A DNA stretch of 64,000 bases from Saccharomycopsis fibuligera x Saccharomycopsis cf. fibuligera (GCA_001936135.1 CP012822.1:1054001-1118000), one strand, 5' to 3'; numbered from the stretch's first letter, positions 1 to 9,549 are shown. Made by a program: numbers and translations. The notes: generated from the letters alone by a model not told the origin.

Positions 1-86
1 TGTGGGTGTGAAGGTTTTTTTCCTAGAGTGCGGTATCCGTTTTAATGTTTATCATAGATAAGTATAATTGTTTTATTTAACCCAAT

Positions 87-326
87 TGTTGCGAACATTT
101 CCTTCGTTGTGTTCGCATTCCTGATCAGTCTGTATTCACAACCGTCAGAAGGTGCCTTGAAGGTCGAAAATCTTGTATAAAGGTCGGCGACGTGTTCCTT
201 TTAACTTGTGTATATAGAGATGGGCGGAATAAAGGATAAGCCGATATACCCATCGATAACGATAATAACCATAACAAACGTGTTTAAAATACTTAGTAGA
301 GAACTAACCATTCTTTAAACACAACA
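87..326 (+). mobile_element. Solo LTR of a Ty3-like retrotransposon
   Basis: A 240-bp segment starts TGTTG and ends CAACA, the terminal inverted bases expected of an LTR. It is flanked by a perfect 5-bp direct repeat, CCAAT, at 82-86 and 327-331, which is a target-site duplication. There is no internal retroelement DNA on either side, so this is a solo LTR left by LTR-LTR recombination. A TATAAAGG at 176-183 could be its own promoter. The insertion lies 8-12 bp upstream of the mature end of a tRNA gene, about where Pol III starts transcription; that placement is typical of Ty3/gypsy elements rather than Ty1/copia. The intact duplication suggests a fairly recent event. The family is inferred from termini and position, not from protein sequence. 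Orientation is taken from the TATA-like site. Confidence 0.85.
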
Positions 327-338
327 CCAATAACGTGA

Positions 339-412
339 GCCGGGCTAGCCTAATTGGTTAGGGCGTCTGACTTCTAATCAGGAGATTCTGGGTTCGAGTC
401 CCAGGTTCGGTG
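339..412 (+). tRNA. tRNA-Arg (anticodon TCT), no intron
   Basis: The 74 nt fold into a full cloverleaf. The acceptor stem GCCGGGC/GTTCGGT is closed with several G-U pairs. The anticodon stem TCTGA/TCAGG encloses the loop CTTCTAA, with anticodon TCT at 373-375 that reads AGA. The T arm is CTGGG-TTCGAGT-CCCAG. The internal promoter is visible as an A box near 346-357 and a B box GGTTCGAGTCC at 391-401. CCA is not encoded, as is usual in eukaryotes, so the product depends on the CCA-adding enzyme encoded further along this window. The gene has no intron. Confidence 0.97.
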
Positions 413-417
413 TTTCG

Positions 418-424
418 TTTTTTT
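418..424 (+). terminator. Pol III terminator of the tRNA-Arg gene
   Basis: A run of seven T residues begins 6 nt after the mature 3' end of the tRNA. This is the usual Pol III stop signal. Confidence 0.85.
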
Positions 425-914
425 ACTTAGAATATTCAGACTTAATTTTAACTGCTGGCTACTCTATTTTATATGTTTATTTTATATTGTTTTATTCATT
501 TTTTTAAAGTATTCTTGGTAATAACTCTTAGGGCTAGCTTTTCATTTCCGCTGCAAATTGTCTTGAGCTGAGTCAATAGCTGGTGTTGGTTTCACTCGGC
601 TTGCCGGAGAGTTCTGCGGAGATAGCCGACAGCACCTGCCTGTTCGGGGTAGCCAATGAACGGCGATTTCTTAGTCAGCGCGCTGAAAAAAGCACATGGT
701 AACGATTCCCCACTATCGCGATAAGTAGAGTATATAAACTCAGTGGTTGCTTGTCCACTTTTTTCTGAGTTGCACTTGCTGGCATGTGCCATCCCTGACA
801 TTGTTCGATTCAGTTTCGCGGTCAATTGAGTGTGTTGGAATACTTCATTGTCTTGATATTCAAAACATATTGCGGTAAATTTAATATCAATATTTTATCA
901 TTATCATTATCATC
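425..914 (+). promoter_or_regulatory. CTA1 upstream region with TATA box
   Basis: No credible gene lies here. TATATAAA at 731-738 is about 180 bp before the catalase ATG and is the likely TATA box. A 10-bp perfect palindrome TATCGCGATA lies just upstream at 714-723. The leader ends in short ATCATT/TATCAT repeats (892-913) that abut the ATG. Confidence 0.6.
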
Positions 915-2462
915 ATGGGCAAAGACCATAAAGCTCCTACTTTCTCCACTTCCCAAGGCGCACCAGTTGCCGACCCTTATGCTACTCAAAGAATTGGCAA
1001 AGACGGGCCATTGCTTTTGCAAGACTTCACGTTGATTGATTCCTTGGCCCATTTTGACAGAGAAAGAATTCCTGAAAGAGTGGTACATGCTAAAGGTTCT
1101 GGCGCTTATGGTGTCTTTGAAGTTACCGATGATATTACTGATTTGTGTTCTGCTAAGTTTTTGAATCAGGTGGGTAAAAAGACTAGAAGTTTTGTTAGAT
1201 TTAGTACCGTGGGCGGTGAAAAAGGTTCTGCTGATACTGCTAGAGACCCAAGAGGGTTTGCAGTCAAGTTTTATACTGAAGATGGTAATTATGACTTAGT
1301 GATGAATAATACCCCTGTGTTTTTTATCAGAGATCCAAGCAAATTTGTCCCATTTATTCATACGCAAAAGAGAAACCCAGAAACCAATTTGAAAGATCCA
1401 GACATGTTTTGGGATTATTTGACCACTAATCAAGAAGCTATTCACCAAGTATGCATCTTATTTAGTGACAGAGGTACTCCATATGGATATAGATTTATGA
1501 ACGGCTACTCTGGTCATACTTACAAATGGACCAATAGTAAAGGAGAATGGAGATATGTGCAAATTCATTTCAAGTGCGATCAAGGAAATAAGACGCTCAG
1601 TGTTGAAGAGGCAGGGGAGTTAGCTGGCTCTAACCCAGATTTTGCTCAACAAGATTTGTTTAATGCAATTAAAAGGGGTGAATATCCTTCATGGACCGTT
1701 TATGTTCAATCAATGACTCAAGAAGAAGCCGCAAAATTACCATTTTCAGTCTTCGACTTGACCAAAGTTTGGCCACATGATCAATTCCCATTACGTAGAT
1801 TTGGTAAATGGACATTGAACGAAAACCCAAAAAATTATTTTGCTGAAGTTGAACAAGCAGCATTCTCACCATCACATACTGTTCCAGGAATTGAACCATC
1901 TGCTGATCCAGTATTACAATCTAGATTATTTTCATACCCAGATACTCATCGCCACAGATTAGGAGTCAATTATGCTCAAATTCCCGTTAATTGTCCGTTT
2001 GCTGCTAAAAAGGCATTTAATCCATTTATCAGAGACGGTGGGATGTCAGTCAATGGCAATTTAGGAGCCGCACCAAATTATTTAGCTACTAATCAGCCAA
2101 TAGAGTTTGATACTTCGGTAAAATTGCAAGAACATCAAGAAGTTTGGCATGGACCAGCATTTGCTAGACATTGGAAAGTGGTTGGTGATATTGATTATGC
2201 GCAACCTCGTGCTCTTTATGAAAAAGTATTGAGTAAGCAACCGGGACAACAAAAGGCGTTGGCTCATAATGTCGCAGTACATGCCTCTGGAGCTAAGAGA
2301 GATATTCAAGACCGAGTTATTGAAATGTTCAGTAGAGTACATCCAAAATTGGGCAATGATATTAAGGAGGAAATATATGCTCTTGATCCAAGAGATCAAA
2401 AGAAGGAGTTGTTCAATACAAATGGGCAACTTCCAAGATGTCCATATCATTCCAAGTTGTGA
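915..2462 (+). CDS. CTA1: Peroxisomal catalase
   Basis: This 515-residue heme catalase breaks hydrogen peroxide down to water and oxygen, mainly that produced by peroxisomal fatty-acid oxidation. The distal catalytic histidine is His58 in ERVVHAKGSGAYG. The conserved asparagine pair (131-132) lies in VMNNTPVFFIRD. The proximal heme-ligand tyrosine is Tyr341 in RLFSYPDTHRHR. The protein ends in SKL, a classical type-1 peroxisomal targeting signal, so a peroxisomal location is expected. Length is normal for fungal small-subunit catalases. The ATG at 915 follows a long leader, and the N-terminus (MGKDHKAPTFST) needs no upstream extension. The gene converges with CCA1 on the minus strand. Candida albicans calls the orthologue CAT1. 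Confidence 0.98.
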   Translation: MGKDHKAPTFSTSQGAPVADPYATQRIGKDGPLLLQDFTLIDSLAHFDRERIPERVVHAKGSGAYGVFEVTDDITDLCSAKFLNQVGKKTRSFVRFSTVGGEKGSADTARDPRGFAVKFYTEDGNYDLVMNNTPVFFIRDPSKFVPFIHTQKRNPETNLKDPDMFWDYLTTNQEAIHQVCILFSDRGTPYGYRFMNGYSGHTYKWTNSKGEWRYVQIHFKCDQGNKTLSVEEAGELAGSNPDFAQQDLFNAIKRGEYPSWTVYVQSMTQEEAAKLPFSVFDLTKVWPHDQFPLRRFGKWTLNENPKNYFAEVEQAAFSPSHTVPGIEPSADPVLQSRLFSYPDTHRHRLGVNYAQIPVNCPFAAKKAFNPFIRDGGMSVNGNLGAAPNYLATNQPIEFDTSVKLQEHQEVWHGPAFARHWKVVGDIDYAQPRALYEKVLSKQPGQQKALAHNVAVHASGAKRDIQDRVIEMFSRVHPKLGNDIKEEIYALDPRDQKKELFNTNGQLPRCPYHSKL

Positions 2463-2552
2463 CTGGGATGGCTCATATATACATTGTATTGGTTTTCTTT
2501 TATATGGTTTTTTTTCTGCTATTGTTGATACGTTCTTTTACTTTCGTTTTAC

Positions 2553-2592
<40 letters not shown>

Positions 2593-2930
2593 CCGTTTTA
2601 GTCTATTTTACTTATTTTTATTTTCTTTATATGCATGAATCTAACATTATGAGCAAATCTAAAAACTTACATCTATGGGATAAAAGGGCTATGCAGGGAG
2701 TGTGCTGTGCATTGTATTTATTATTCAAGTAGATATCATCTTTCATCTTTTGTTGGTTATCTTATTCGGTCATTGGTGGAAAACACAATGCATTTTCCAA
2801 CACTAACAATTCAAATGACTAACTGAATGACCGACTGACCACAGTGCTAATTTTCCTTTGCTAAATCGTTCTTTAGTATCTATATCAACATCCTTATTTC
2901 ATAAGTCACCACAGTACCAAAAAAAATAGT
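2463..2930. other. Convergent spacer CTA1/CCA1 with a 37-nt poly(T) tract
   Basis: Both neighbouring genes end here. Positions 2556-2592 are an uninterrupted run of 37 T. The T-rich DNA just after the CTA1 stop could contribute to 3'-end formation. I see no gene. Confidence 0.8.
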
Positions 2931-2933
2931 TCC

Positions 2934-4811
2934 CTACTGACTAATCAACTTTTGAATCTCTTCATTCTGTTTAATATACTCTACACAAGCCAATTTCTTA
3001 TCCTCATTTGATTCAAATTCAACATTATCCAACTGCCATTTTAGAATCAAGTCATTGACGCTACGCAACCATGGGCCTGGCTTTTTGTTAATAATTTTGG
3101 CCAATTCTTTACCATCAATGATTAACTTCTCGGCAAAGACATTATCCAACAGTTGTGATTCTACAAATTGGTAGATTTGAACATATTTTGCCAACTCTTT
3201 TGATTCTTTGTTGCTGAGGAAACTTTCAACATAGTTAAGAATCAAGCTGAGTTTCCAGTAGTCAGCCGTTTTGACTGATCTGATAACGTTATAACCAATA
3301 AGAGATCGAACGGTTAATACTTGTGGGTCATTATAAATTGCGTTGTTGAATTCATTGTTAATGAGGATCTTGTTGACTAAGTCTGCTTCAGCTTTATTGA
3401 AACGGAACGATTCTTTAATAATAAATTCGATGGGGTAGTGTTTCTTTTTAGCGACTTTGAACTGATAAGCCGGATCAGGAAAGGTTTTGATCAAGTTTTT
3501 GAAAACTAAAAGCAAGTAAAAATTACGTTGAAAGACTTTCTCAGCATCGGTCTTGGTTGCGGTTGGATCAATAGTTTTGAGTAGAGTTTTTTCCAATGAG
3601 CCAAGTGCGCTAGGATCTTGGCTGGATAAAGTTTGGTAAAGTGAGTCTATCAAGTTGATTTCATTTTGGAAGACTTGAGGGAAATTCTGAGCAAAAAACT
3701 TGTCTAAATATTTATCTTGGAATTCTTCACTAATGGATAAAATTACATCATATAACTGAACTTGATTGATCAAATTCAAGCCGACTAATGGATAACTTGC
3801 ACTTAACGCCTTGCCAATTTCAATCCCGATCCGTTCTCTAGAGACTTTTCTCAACAATTGAAGCTTAATATCGCTGGACTTCATTGTATCCAACACATTC
3901 TCGTCAACTTTGAATCCAAACTGACTGGCAAATCTAATCAACCTTAGGCTTCGTAATGGATCATCCAAAAATGTCTTCAACGGCTCCAATGGAGTTCTTA
4001 GCACTCCTTTTTGCAAATCTTCAAAACCCAGTCCGGTGAAATCCTCGATTTCCATAGTGCTTAAGTTATAAAAAAGAGCATTTAATGTCGCATCTCTGCG
4101 TAATGCGTCTTGCTTAGCGGTTCCAAACTCCACAATGGTAGGGATCCGCGAGTTCACATTAGTGTATTCTTCATTTCTCAAATTGACAAAATCAATACTT
4201 TCGTCAAAAAGTTTCGTAGTTGTAGTTTCTAAATGTTTTGACTTTTCCGGATTTTTGTCAATTTTGTGGATGGAGCTGGTTGGCAATATTTGGCAATATT
4301 TGGCCGAAGTAGCAATGAATTCGTTTAGTTGAGTAGCGAATCTTTCGCCACTGAGTTTATTAATGGCGATATCGATGTCATGGGATTCTTTGCCTAAAAG
4401 CTTGTCTCTGACCCAACCGCCGGTGATTCGCAAGATTAGTGGTTCGTTGGCGTTATTGTTTTGGCACAAATCGTCTGCATCGGCCGGATGCTGTGCATTG
4501 TAGTATGCACAGAAATCAGTGAGTAAAGTGGTGATGCGTTGCTCATTTTCAGTGAGACGGATGTCTGGGTGAATTTTGTATTCTACCAGTGGATTCAAAA
4601 GAGACATCTTGGTGGTACCTGTGGTATCTATGGTATTAGATGGAAAGCTTTTCGAGCTAGTTGATGCAGATCTGCGGAATTTTGGTAAAGGCAAAGGTAA
4701 AGGCAGCGCCAGCGAAAAAAGACGGCTGTTGGATGGAGTGCTTGGAAGAATGAGTGAAGGCAATGGGATGCGAAGGTGGGAATAGAGCTTTGAAGAGCGG
4801 CGAATGAGCAT
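2934..4811 (-). CDS. CCA1: tRNA nucleotidyltransferase (CCA-adding enzyme)
   Basis: This enzyme adds CCA to the 3' end of every tRNA without a template, using CTP and ATP. It is needed in nucleus, cytosol and mitochondria. The class II poly(A)-polymerase-type head is clear: RITGGWVRDKLLG followed by the catalytic DIDIAI aspartates. Further on are RRDATLNALFYN and the DDPLRSLRLIRFASQF motif that selects the nucleotide. The ATG at 4811 gives 625 residues. The first 68 residues are rich in Arg, Ser, Pro and Leu with no acidic residue before the TIDTTGTT stretch, and look like a mitochondrial presequence. An internal in-frame ATG at 4604 starts MSLLNPLVEYKIHPD, a likely start of the nuclear/cytosolic form, as known for yeast CCA1. 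A small hexamer repeat (GGYAAA on the plus strand, 4684-4701) encodes Leu-Pro pairs in the presequence. Confidence 0.97.
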   Translation of the reverse strand: MLIRRSSKLYSHLRIPLPSLILPSTPSNSRLFSLALPLPLPLPKFRRSASTSSKSFPSNTIDTTGTTKMSLLNPLVEYKIHPDIRLTENEQRITTLLTDFCAYYNAQHPADADDLCQNNNANEPLILRITGGWVRDKLLGKESHDIDIAINKLSGERFATQLNEFIATSAKYCQILPTSSIHKIDKNPEKSKHLETTTTKLFDESIDFVNLRNEEYTNVNSRIPTIVEFGTAKQDALRRDATLNALFYNLSTMEIEDFTGLGFEDLQKGVLRTPLEPLKTFLDDPLRSLRLIRFASQFGFKVDENVLDTMKSSDIKLQLLRKVSRERIGIEIGKALSASYPLVGLNLINQVQLYDVILSISEEFQDKYLDKFFAQNFPQVFQNEINLIDSLYQTLSSQDPSALGSLEKTLLKTIDPTATKTDAEKVFQRNFYLLLVFKNLIKTFPDPAYQFKVAKKKHYPIEFIIKESFRFNKAEADLVNKILINNEFNNAIYNDPQVLTVRSLIGYNVIRSVKTADYWKLSLILNYVESFLSNKESKELAKYVQIYQFVESQLLDNVFAEKLIIDGKELAKIINKKPGPWLRSVNDLILKWQLDNVEFESNEDKKLACVEYIKQNEEIQKLISQ

Positions 4812-5331
4812 CAACGAGGAGAGTCGAGATTGGATGGCGATAAAAGACGGTGATGCTGAATCAACTCTTCATCCACTGTTACAAGAAATCAGGAGCCAAA
4901 AAAAAAGTAAAAATAAAAAAAAAAAAATAAAATCGAAAAGTTGAAAAATTTAAAAATCGCAAAATCGCAAGATCGCACAATCGAAAATTAGGGAAGGGAG
5001 TAAAGAGCAAGAAGAGATTTACTAGCACTCAAAAATAACAAAGCTGTAAGTTTGAGGTGAAATAACTGTTGATTACAGTAGTCACCACTGCCCCAAATTG
5101 CATCTTTTGCCTTAGTGGCAAGTTGCTCCATCAAAATACCGCGTAGTCTATCCACAGACCCAGGGCAGTGGTCCCAGTTCACTACCAGGAAACGTGACTT
5201 TCAAACAACCAAAAAGGCCCATTTCATTTAATATACAAATATTCTTTATTAGACACTGTCCGATACCATCGAGCACTGTGCACTGTCCATTACCACCACT
5301 CTTGAAAATCACACACGATTACACCAGCACC
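4812..5331. promoter_or_regulatory. Divergent promoter region of CCA1 and the MIM2-like gene
   Basis: Roughly 520 bp separate the two starts. It holds an A-rich tract at 4899-4930 and a degenerate tandem run of ATCGCA-type units at about 4950-4987. A plus-strand open frame continues upstream of 5332 only through a GTG codon, so I do not count it as coding. Confidence 0.6.
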
Positions 5332-6219
5332 ATGCCAATGCCAGAAGAGAACAAAATTCCTCAGTTTCTCGCCGGCGATTCCACTGTTACTCCAATTCCC
5401 CTACCCCCGGACACAGCCGCAACGACAGCAGCATTAAACAACATCCCATCGCCCGACTCGGTGTCGTCAGCAGAGCCAAAGCAAGAAGGTGATGATGAGC
5501 AGGGCGACCATGAGGTACAACAGGAAGAAGCAGAAATTGGGCCGAGCCAGATAAGCCGCTTGAGCAATAGAGATACAGCCCAAGATACGTTAAGCACTGC
5601 AGCTGCAGATCTCAAGAATAACAACACCAGCAGCGATAATGATAATAATGATAGTGATGCAAGTCAAAAGAAATCAGTGTCGGTGGTACCGTCTCAGCAG
5701 CCAAAGGGCACCACTGTCACTTCATCCGACACCGCGCAGTTTGAGCTCCAACAAAGAGACCAAGTTGGTCAATTACCATTGAATGAACCGCAAAGTCAAA
5801 CCGGACCTCAAATAAATGAGAAATCTCTCCCAGAAGAACAGCAAGAACAAGATGCCGAGTACGTTTACGAAGACGACGACGACGACGACGACGACAGTGA
5901 TGAAGAATATGTGGATGATCTTGAGCTTCAATGGCAAGAAAGCATGAACCAGTTGAAAGGGTTGCTTAGTTTTGTAATATTGCCATTAGTGGGGAGAATG
6001 GTTGGCAGAAAAGTGGCTAATTTGAGTATGTTTTTTTTTTTTTTTTTTTTTTTTTGCGATTGATTCCTAGTCTTGCAATGCGGCTCTTTGTGCCGGCTGC
6101 TATCCTATTTTCTCTATTGGTTATCAATTGTCAATTATCATTACGCTGTCTTACAATTTTACTAACAAGCTTTGCTATTTATAGTCTGGAGAAGTGTTGC
6201 TAAGAGAATATGGAGCTGA
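5332..6219 (+). CDS. MIM2: Mim2-like mitochondrial outer-membrane import protein, two exons
   Basis: The CDS is join(5332-6025, 6185-6219), 242 residues. About 190 residues of Ser/Gln/Asp/Glu-rich, probably disordered sequence lead into an acidic run (DDDDDDDD) and then LQWQESMNQL. One membrane segment follows (about 209-222, LSFVILPLVGRMVGRKVAN), and the spliced exon 2 adds IWRSVAKRIWS. The order acidic stretch, W-Q-E-S, one TM helix, then GRK...W with basic residues resembles Mim2, a subunit of the MIM complex that inserts alpha-helical proteins into the mitochondrial outer membrane. Yeast Mim2 is far shorter, so the long N-terminus is unusual. ATG 5332 has a CACCATG context; the upstream frame has no ATG. 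Without splicing the frame runs into poly-Phe from a poly(T) tract, which supports the intron. The family call is from memory of the motif. Confidence 0.7.
6026..6184 (+). other. Spliceosomal intron in the MIM2-like gene
   Basis: The 159-nt intron has GTATGT at 6026-6031, a perfect TACTAAC branch site at 6160-6166 and TATAG at the acceptor (ending 6184). Donor, branch and acceptor all match the yeast consensus. Unusually, a 25-nt poly(T) tract (6031-6055) begins with the last base of the donor site. Splicing restores a frame that ends at TGA 6217-6219. Confidence 0.9.
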
Positions 6220-6847
6220 AGAGCCGAAAGCGAAGACTTAACAGACAAATCGAACAGAGCAGTTTGAAGAGGGGCCCAATTTTAATGGGCTAAGTTGATC
6301 TTCGGTTTACACTCAAGGCGACGTTGGGGGAACAACAAAACAAAACAGAACAAACCAGAACAGAACAAAATAGTCAGTGGGGGGCATGCTTATCATGTTT
6401 ATCGTTTTTATCAAAATTATGTACATATACTCTAGCAATAGCACTCTCGGCGCTGTCCTCGCCCAACAATCACAGAACACAACATCATAATATACTGCCG
6501 TATCTACAGATCACGAGGTGTGTGTATGCCGGTATGATTTGTGGTGACTGAGAAAAATTTGATAAGGTAGATAATGTGTATAACTTGGATAGTGCGGATA
6601 ATGTAAGTTATGGCAGCATTGCCGTATTTGCCATTTCTGTTCACTATTTGGTTTCTTACAAGCGGTAGTTAAAACACATGTAGGCTCTGTGTCTTGGTGT
6701 GGAGAAGAACAAGCATATTAAACAGTAAAGACTGAAGATTGAAATTAGCATGAAATTGTAATTGAAATTAAAACAGGAAGTGAGAAAAAAGGGCAGAGGG
6801 AAACGAAAAAAATGGTGGAAAAGCAAAAACATTAGAATCAAGGATAG

Positions 6848-6887
<40 letters not shown>

Positions 6888-7302
6888 GAAAAAAGATGAA
6901 TAACATGGAAATGGAAGGAGCAGTAGTGTAAATATGCAAAAATATAATAGTAAAGGCAAGGCAGTGACAAAACAATAAACAATCAAAAATTTTTTCAAAA
7001 AAATCAAATGGCAAATTATTAAATGAGTATAATTGAGACAAGAATAATAAAACAAGGAAATTATTAGGAATGGGGACAGGAAGGGAAGGAGAAGGGAAGA
7101 GGGCACTAGTATTATTACCGTGGAGTGATAAAAAAAAAAGGAAATCAACAATTTGAATGCAAAATAAAGTAAAAAAACAAAAAAAAAAAAAAAAACAACA
7201 AAAAAAAAACAACAGAAAAAAAAAAAAAAATTGAAAATTCAAAGAATAAAAAGACTGTAGAACCACCTTGAAACTGGGCAGCAGCAAAGCATTGATTAAG
7301 AA
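6220..7302. other. Convergent spacer with A/T homopolymers
   Basis: No gene is supported. It holds repeats of ACAGAACAAA type at about 6332-6372, a 34-nt poly(T) run at 6851-6884 and interrupted poly(A) at about 7172-7230. TGTACATA at 6419-6426 is a weak Puf3-like site about 200 nt after the MIM2-like stop. Open frames here encode only Phe/Leu-rich homopolymer-driven peptides. Confidence 0.75.
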
Positions 7303-9546
7303 TCAAAACTGATCATCATCACCAGACAACAACTCAGCCAATTCGTTAATCTCCCTGTTGACGCAGTTTTCGCAAATCAAATCAAGCACCTCGAACACCG
7401 GTTCGAACAAGTCTGTTTGGATCTTTGCATCGATTTTTTCCAATAGTTGTAGCGTTGTATCATTGAAGCCTGCTGATGTTAGATCGTTGATGAACTCTTG
7501 CTCCGATGATGGAAGTGGGTCTTTGCTGGCAGGGGCACCGACGATTGACGCGGACGTAGCTTGCCCGTGGGCACCGGAGTTGTTGACGGTACAGTGACTT
7601 TTGCTGCTGCTACTGGCATTGTTGCTTTGTGCCGAGAGGTAAGGGCCAGTGCCCCCGGTTACAACAGTAGCAGCAGTAGTATCGCCAATCGAGTATCCGG
7701 AAGTTGACGACTGTTCTGTGGCCTCTGTGCCAGCAAGTGATGCTTTGTCAGTAGTGGTTCTCAGCAACGACGACAATTGGGGAAAACTGTTTTTAATGTT
7801 GCTGTTGCTCCGTGGCATGGTGGTGATGTTGTTCGCTGAGGCCGTTGATGTTGAGTGACTCGAGTGGGGCGTCAATGGGACTGAGAGTTCATTGCTATTA
7901 CCGTTATTGTGATTTTTTTTTGGGATTGCTGCTAGACTACTACTGTAACTAGACGCCGTCTTCATTGCTGTTGGTGCTGGAGAAGGAGAACTGATTGGCC
8001 CGTTGTACGGGACCCCTAAACTGGCACTTGTGCTAGCTGCATCGGTCATCGATGATGCGGACAATGACGACGACGAGTGAGATACGAGGGACGATGACGA
8101 ATAACTTGACGGGAACCTTTTGCTTGGCGGCTGATAGTCGTCGAGTATTATGTTGTTGTTGTTGTTGTTGATGCTATGTTTATGGGAGACATTGCTTGTG
8201 GGCGACGGGGTTGAGGTCTGCGAGTAATTCGTCTGCTGTTTAGGCTGTGGAAGATGCGAAGCGTCGGCCAACGGACCAACGCCCTGGCTGGTGTTGTCAC
8301 TGTTGTGGTAACTGCTGTTGCTGCGGTTGTTACTGATACTGTGCTTGTTGGCAATTGCCTTGTTTTGCAAAATTGACAACCTCAATTGCTTCTGCTTGTT
8401 GATGAAGTCGCCGACTTTGTCAAAAATGCGAATCAAGATCTTGAGTAGGTTGGACAACGAGTACAAGTTATCTAATGTTATATTTATTGGATAGTTTTGC
8501 TGTGAAAATTGCTTGTGGATACTGGTGACGGCAAGCGTGTCGACCGCGGGGCCAGCAGCAGTAGCACTGCTACCAGCGCCGCGGCCAGCGCCGCTGTCGC
8601 CATTGGCATTGTTCTTGCTTAGGCTGCTTTCTGGCTTGCTGAACTTTTCCGAAACCGGAGAGGATTGATGGTACGCTGCTGAAGAATGATGGCCCCATAA
8701 CGAGTTTGAAGACTTCATCTTGCGTAGTTTTGAGGCCAATCTGTTGCTGGAAGCTGTTTTTCTAACCACTTTGGCGCCGGCGTCAGCGCTGTTGATACTG
8801 TTGAAACTTGGGCTGGCTGGCGACCTGGCAGCGGCGGCACTCGTAGCGGTGACGGGACTGCCAGCCCGGCTCTTGCTGCTAGTGCCAGTGCCGGCGGCAG
8901 CAGCTTGAGCAGCCGCCGCCGCTGGCATGGCGGGCGCCTTGATGACCTGCTGTGCCAATCTCGTATCAATATGCAAGCTTTTCAACTTATCCAAGTCTCC
9001 TATTGACTTGGCGGCTCTTGGTCTGCGGAGCTTGCCTGGGGGCGTCGCGCTGTCGCGGCGCTGGCCGTCATTGGCACTCCCATTATTGGTATTGCTATTG
9101 TAGCTGGCGTCTCCGCGTGCGCCGCTATTCTCAGCTGGAGAAAATGGCAGCGCGGTCTGCTGCTTGCCGTATTGCTGGCGCTGGTTTCGAAGAGCAGCGT
9201 ACTCGCTCTCCATGGACAACACAGCGTTCTCCAAGGCGTGGTCGTCCACCAAGGGGCTCTCGTAGAGGATGTTGACCAAGTACTGCAAAAAAGTGTTGAT
9301 TTTGCTGTGGTGGTCGTGGTCGTGGTCGGCTAGCGGATAGTTGAGCAATGATCCAACGCTTAAGCCAAGCCTGATGACCGCTGGCGCCTTGAGAGGGAAG
9401 TGCCGGTCTAGTAGCGATAGGTCCAGTGGGGAAAGCCGTATGGTGTTCATGTAGTACACGTCGCCGGATTGAAGGTTTAGTAGAAAGTTGAGATGGGCGG
9501 TGCGATGGCGGATAATGGCCTCAAAGGGTGCCGCCGCCAGAGGCAT
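7303..9546 (-). CDS. Large low-complexity protein of unknown function
   Basis: I do not recognise this 747-residue protein. Its ends are ordinary globular-looking sequence and its middle is low complexity. Residues 1-125 are non-repetitive and hydrophobic/mixed (LLNLQSGDVYYMNTIRLSPLD, then SKINTFLQYLVNILYES). A central segment predicted helical contains NITLDNLYSLSNLLKILIRI and FINKQKQLRLSILQNK. The last 60 residues are acidic and helical (FNDTTLQLLEKIDAKIQTDL, then ELAELLSGDDDQF). Between them lie Ser, Asn, Ala and Thr runs typical of disordered regulatory proteins of this clade. The ATG at 9546 is preceded by a minisatellite. Conserved-looking termini and a 747-codon open frame support a real gene. 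There is no signal peptide or obvious membrane helix. A cytoskeletal or signalling scaffold is possible but unproven. Confidence 0.75.
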   Translation of the reverse strand: MPLAAAPFEAIIRHRTAHLNFLLNLQSGDVYYMNTIRLSPLDLSLLDRHFPLKAPAVIRLGLSVGSLLNYPLADHDHDHHSKINTFLQYLVNILYESPLVDDHALENAVLSMESEYAALRNQRQQYGKQQTALPFSPAENSGARGDASYNSNTNNGSANDGQRRDSATPPGKLRRPRAAKSIGDLDKLKSLHIDTRLAQQVIKAPAMPAAAAAQAAAAGTGTSSKSRAGSPVTATSAAAARSPASPSFNSINSADAGAKVVRKTASSNRLASKLRKMKSSNSLWGHHSSAAYHQSSPVSEKFSKPESSLSKNNANGDSGAGRGAGSSATAAGPAVDTLAVTSIHKQFSQQNYPINITLDNLYSLSNLLKILIRIFDKVGDFINKQKQLRLSILQNKAIANKHSISNNRSNSSYHNSDNTSQGVGPLADASHLPQPKQQTNYSQTSTPSPTSNVSHKHSINNNNNNIILDDYQPPSKRFPSSYSSSSLVSHSSSSLSASSMTDAASTSASLGVPYNGPISSPSPAPTAMKTASSYSSSLAAIPKKNHNNGNSNELSVPLTPHSSHSTSTASANNITTMPRSNSNIKNSFPQLSSLLRTTTDKASLAGTEATEQSSTSGYSIGDTTAATVVTGGTGPYLSAQSNNASSSSKSHCTVNNSGAHGQATSASIVGAPASKDPLPSSEQEFINDLTSAGFNDTTLQLLEKIDAKIQTDLFEPVFEVLDLICENCVNREINELAELLSGDDDQF

Positions 9547-9549
9547 GGT

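Noticed and set aside
5194-5331. In-frame extension of the MIM2-like gene
   Set aside because: It opens at GTG, not ATG; ATG 5332 has a good context.
6656-7287. Phe/Leu-rich minus-strand frames
   Set aside because: They are translations of poly(A)/poly(T) tracts in several overlapping frames.
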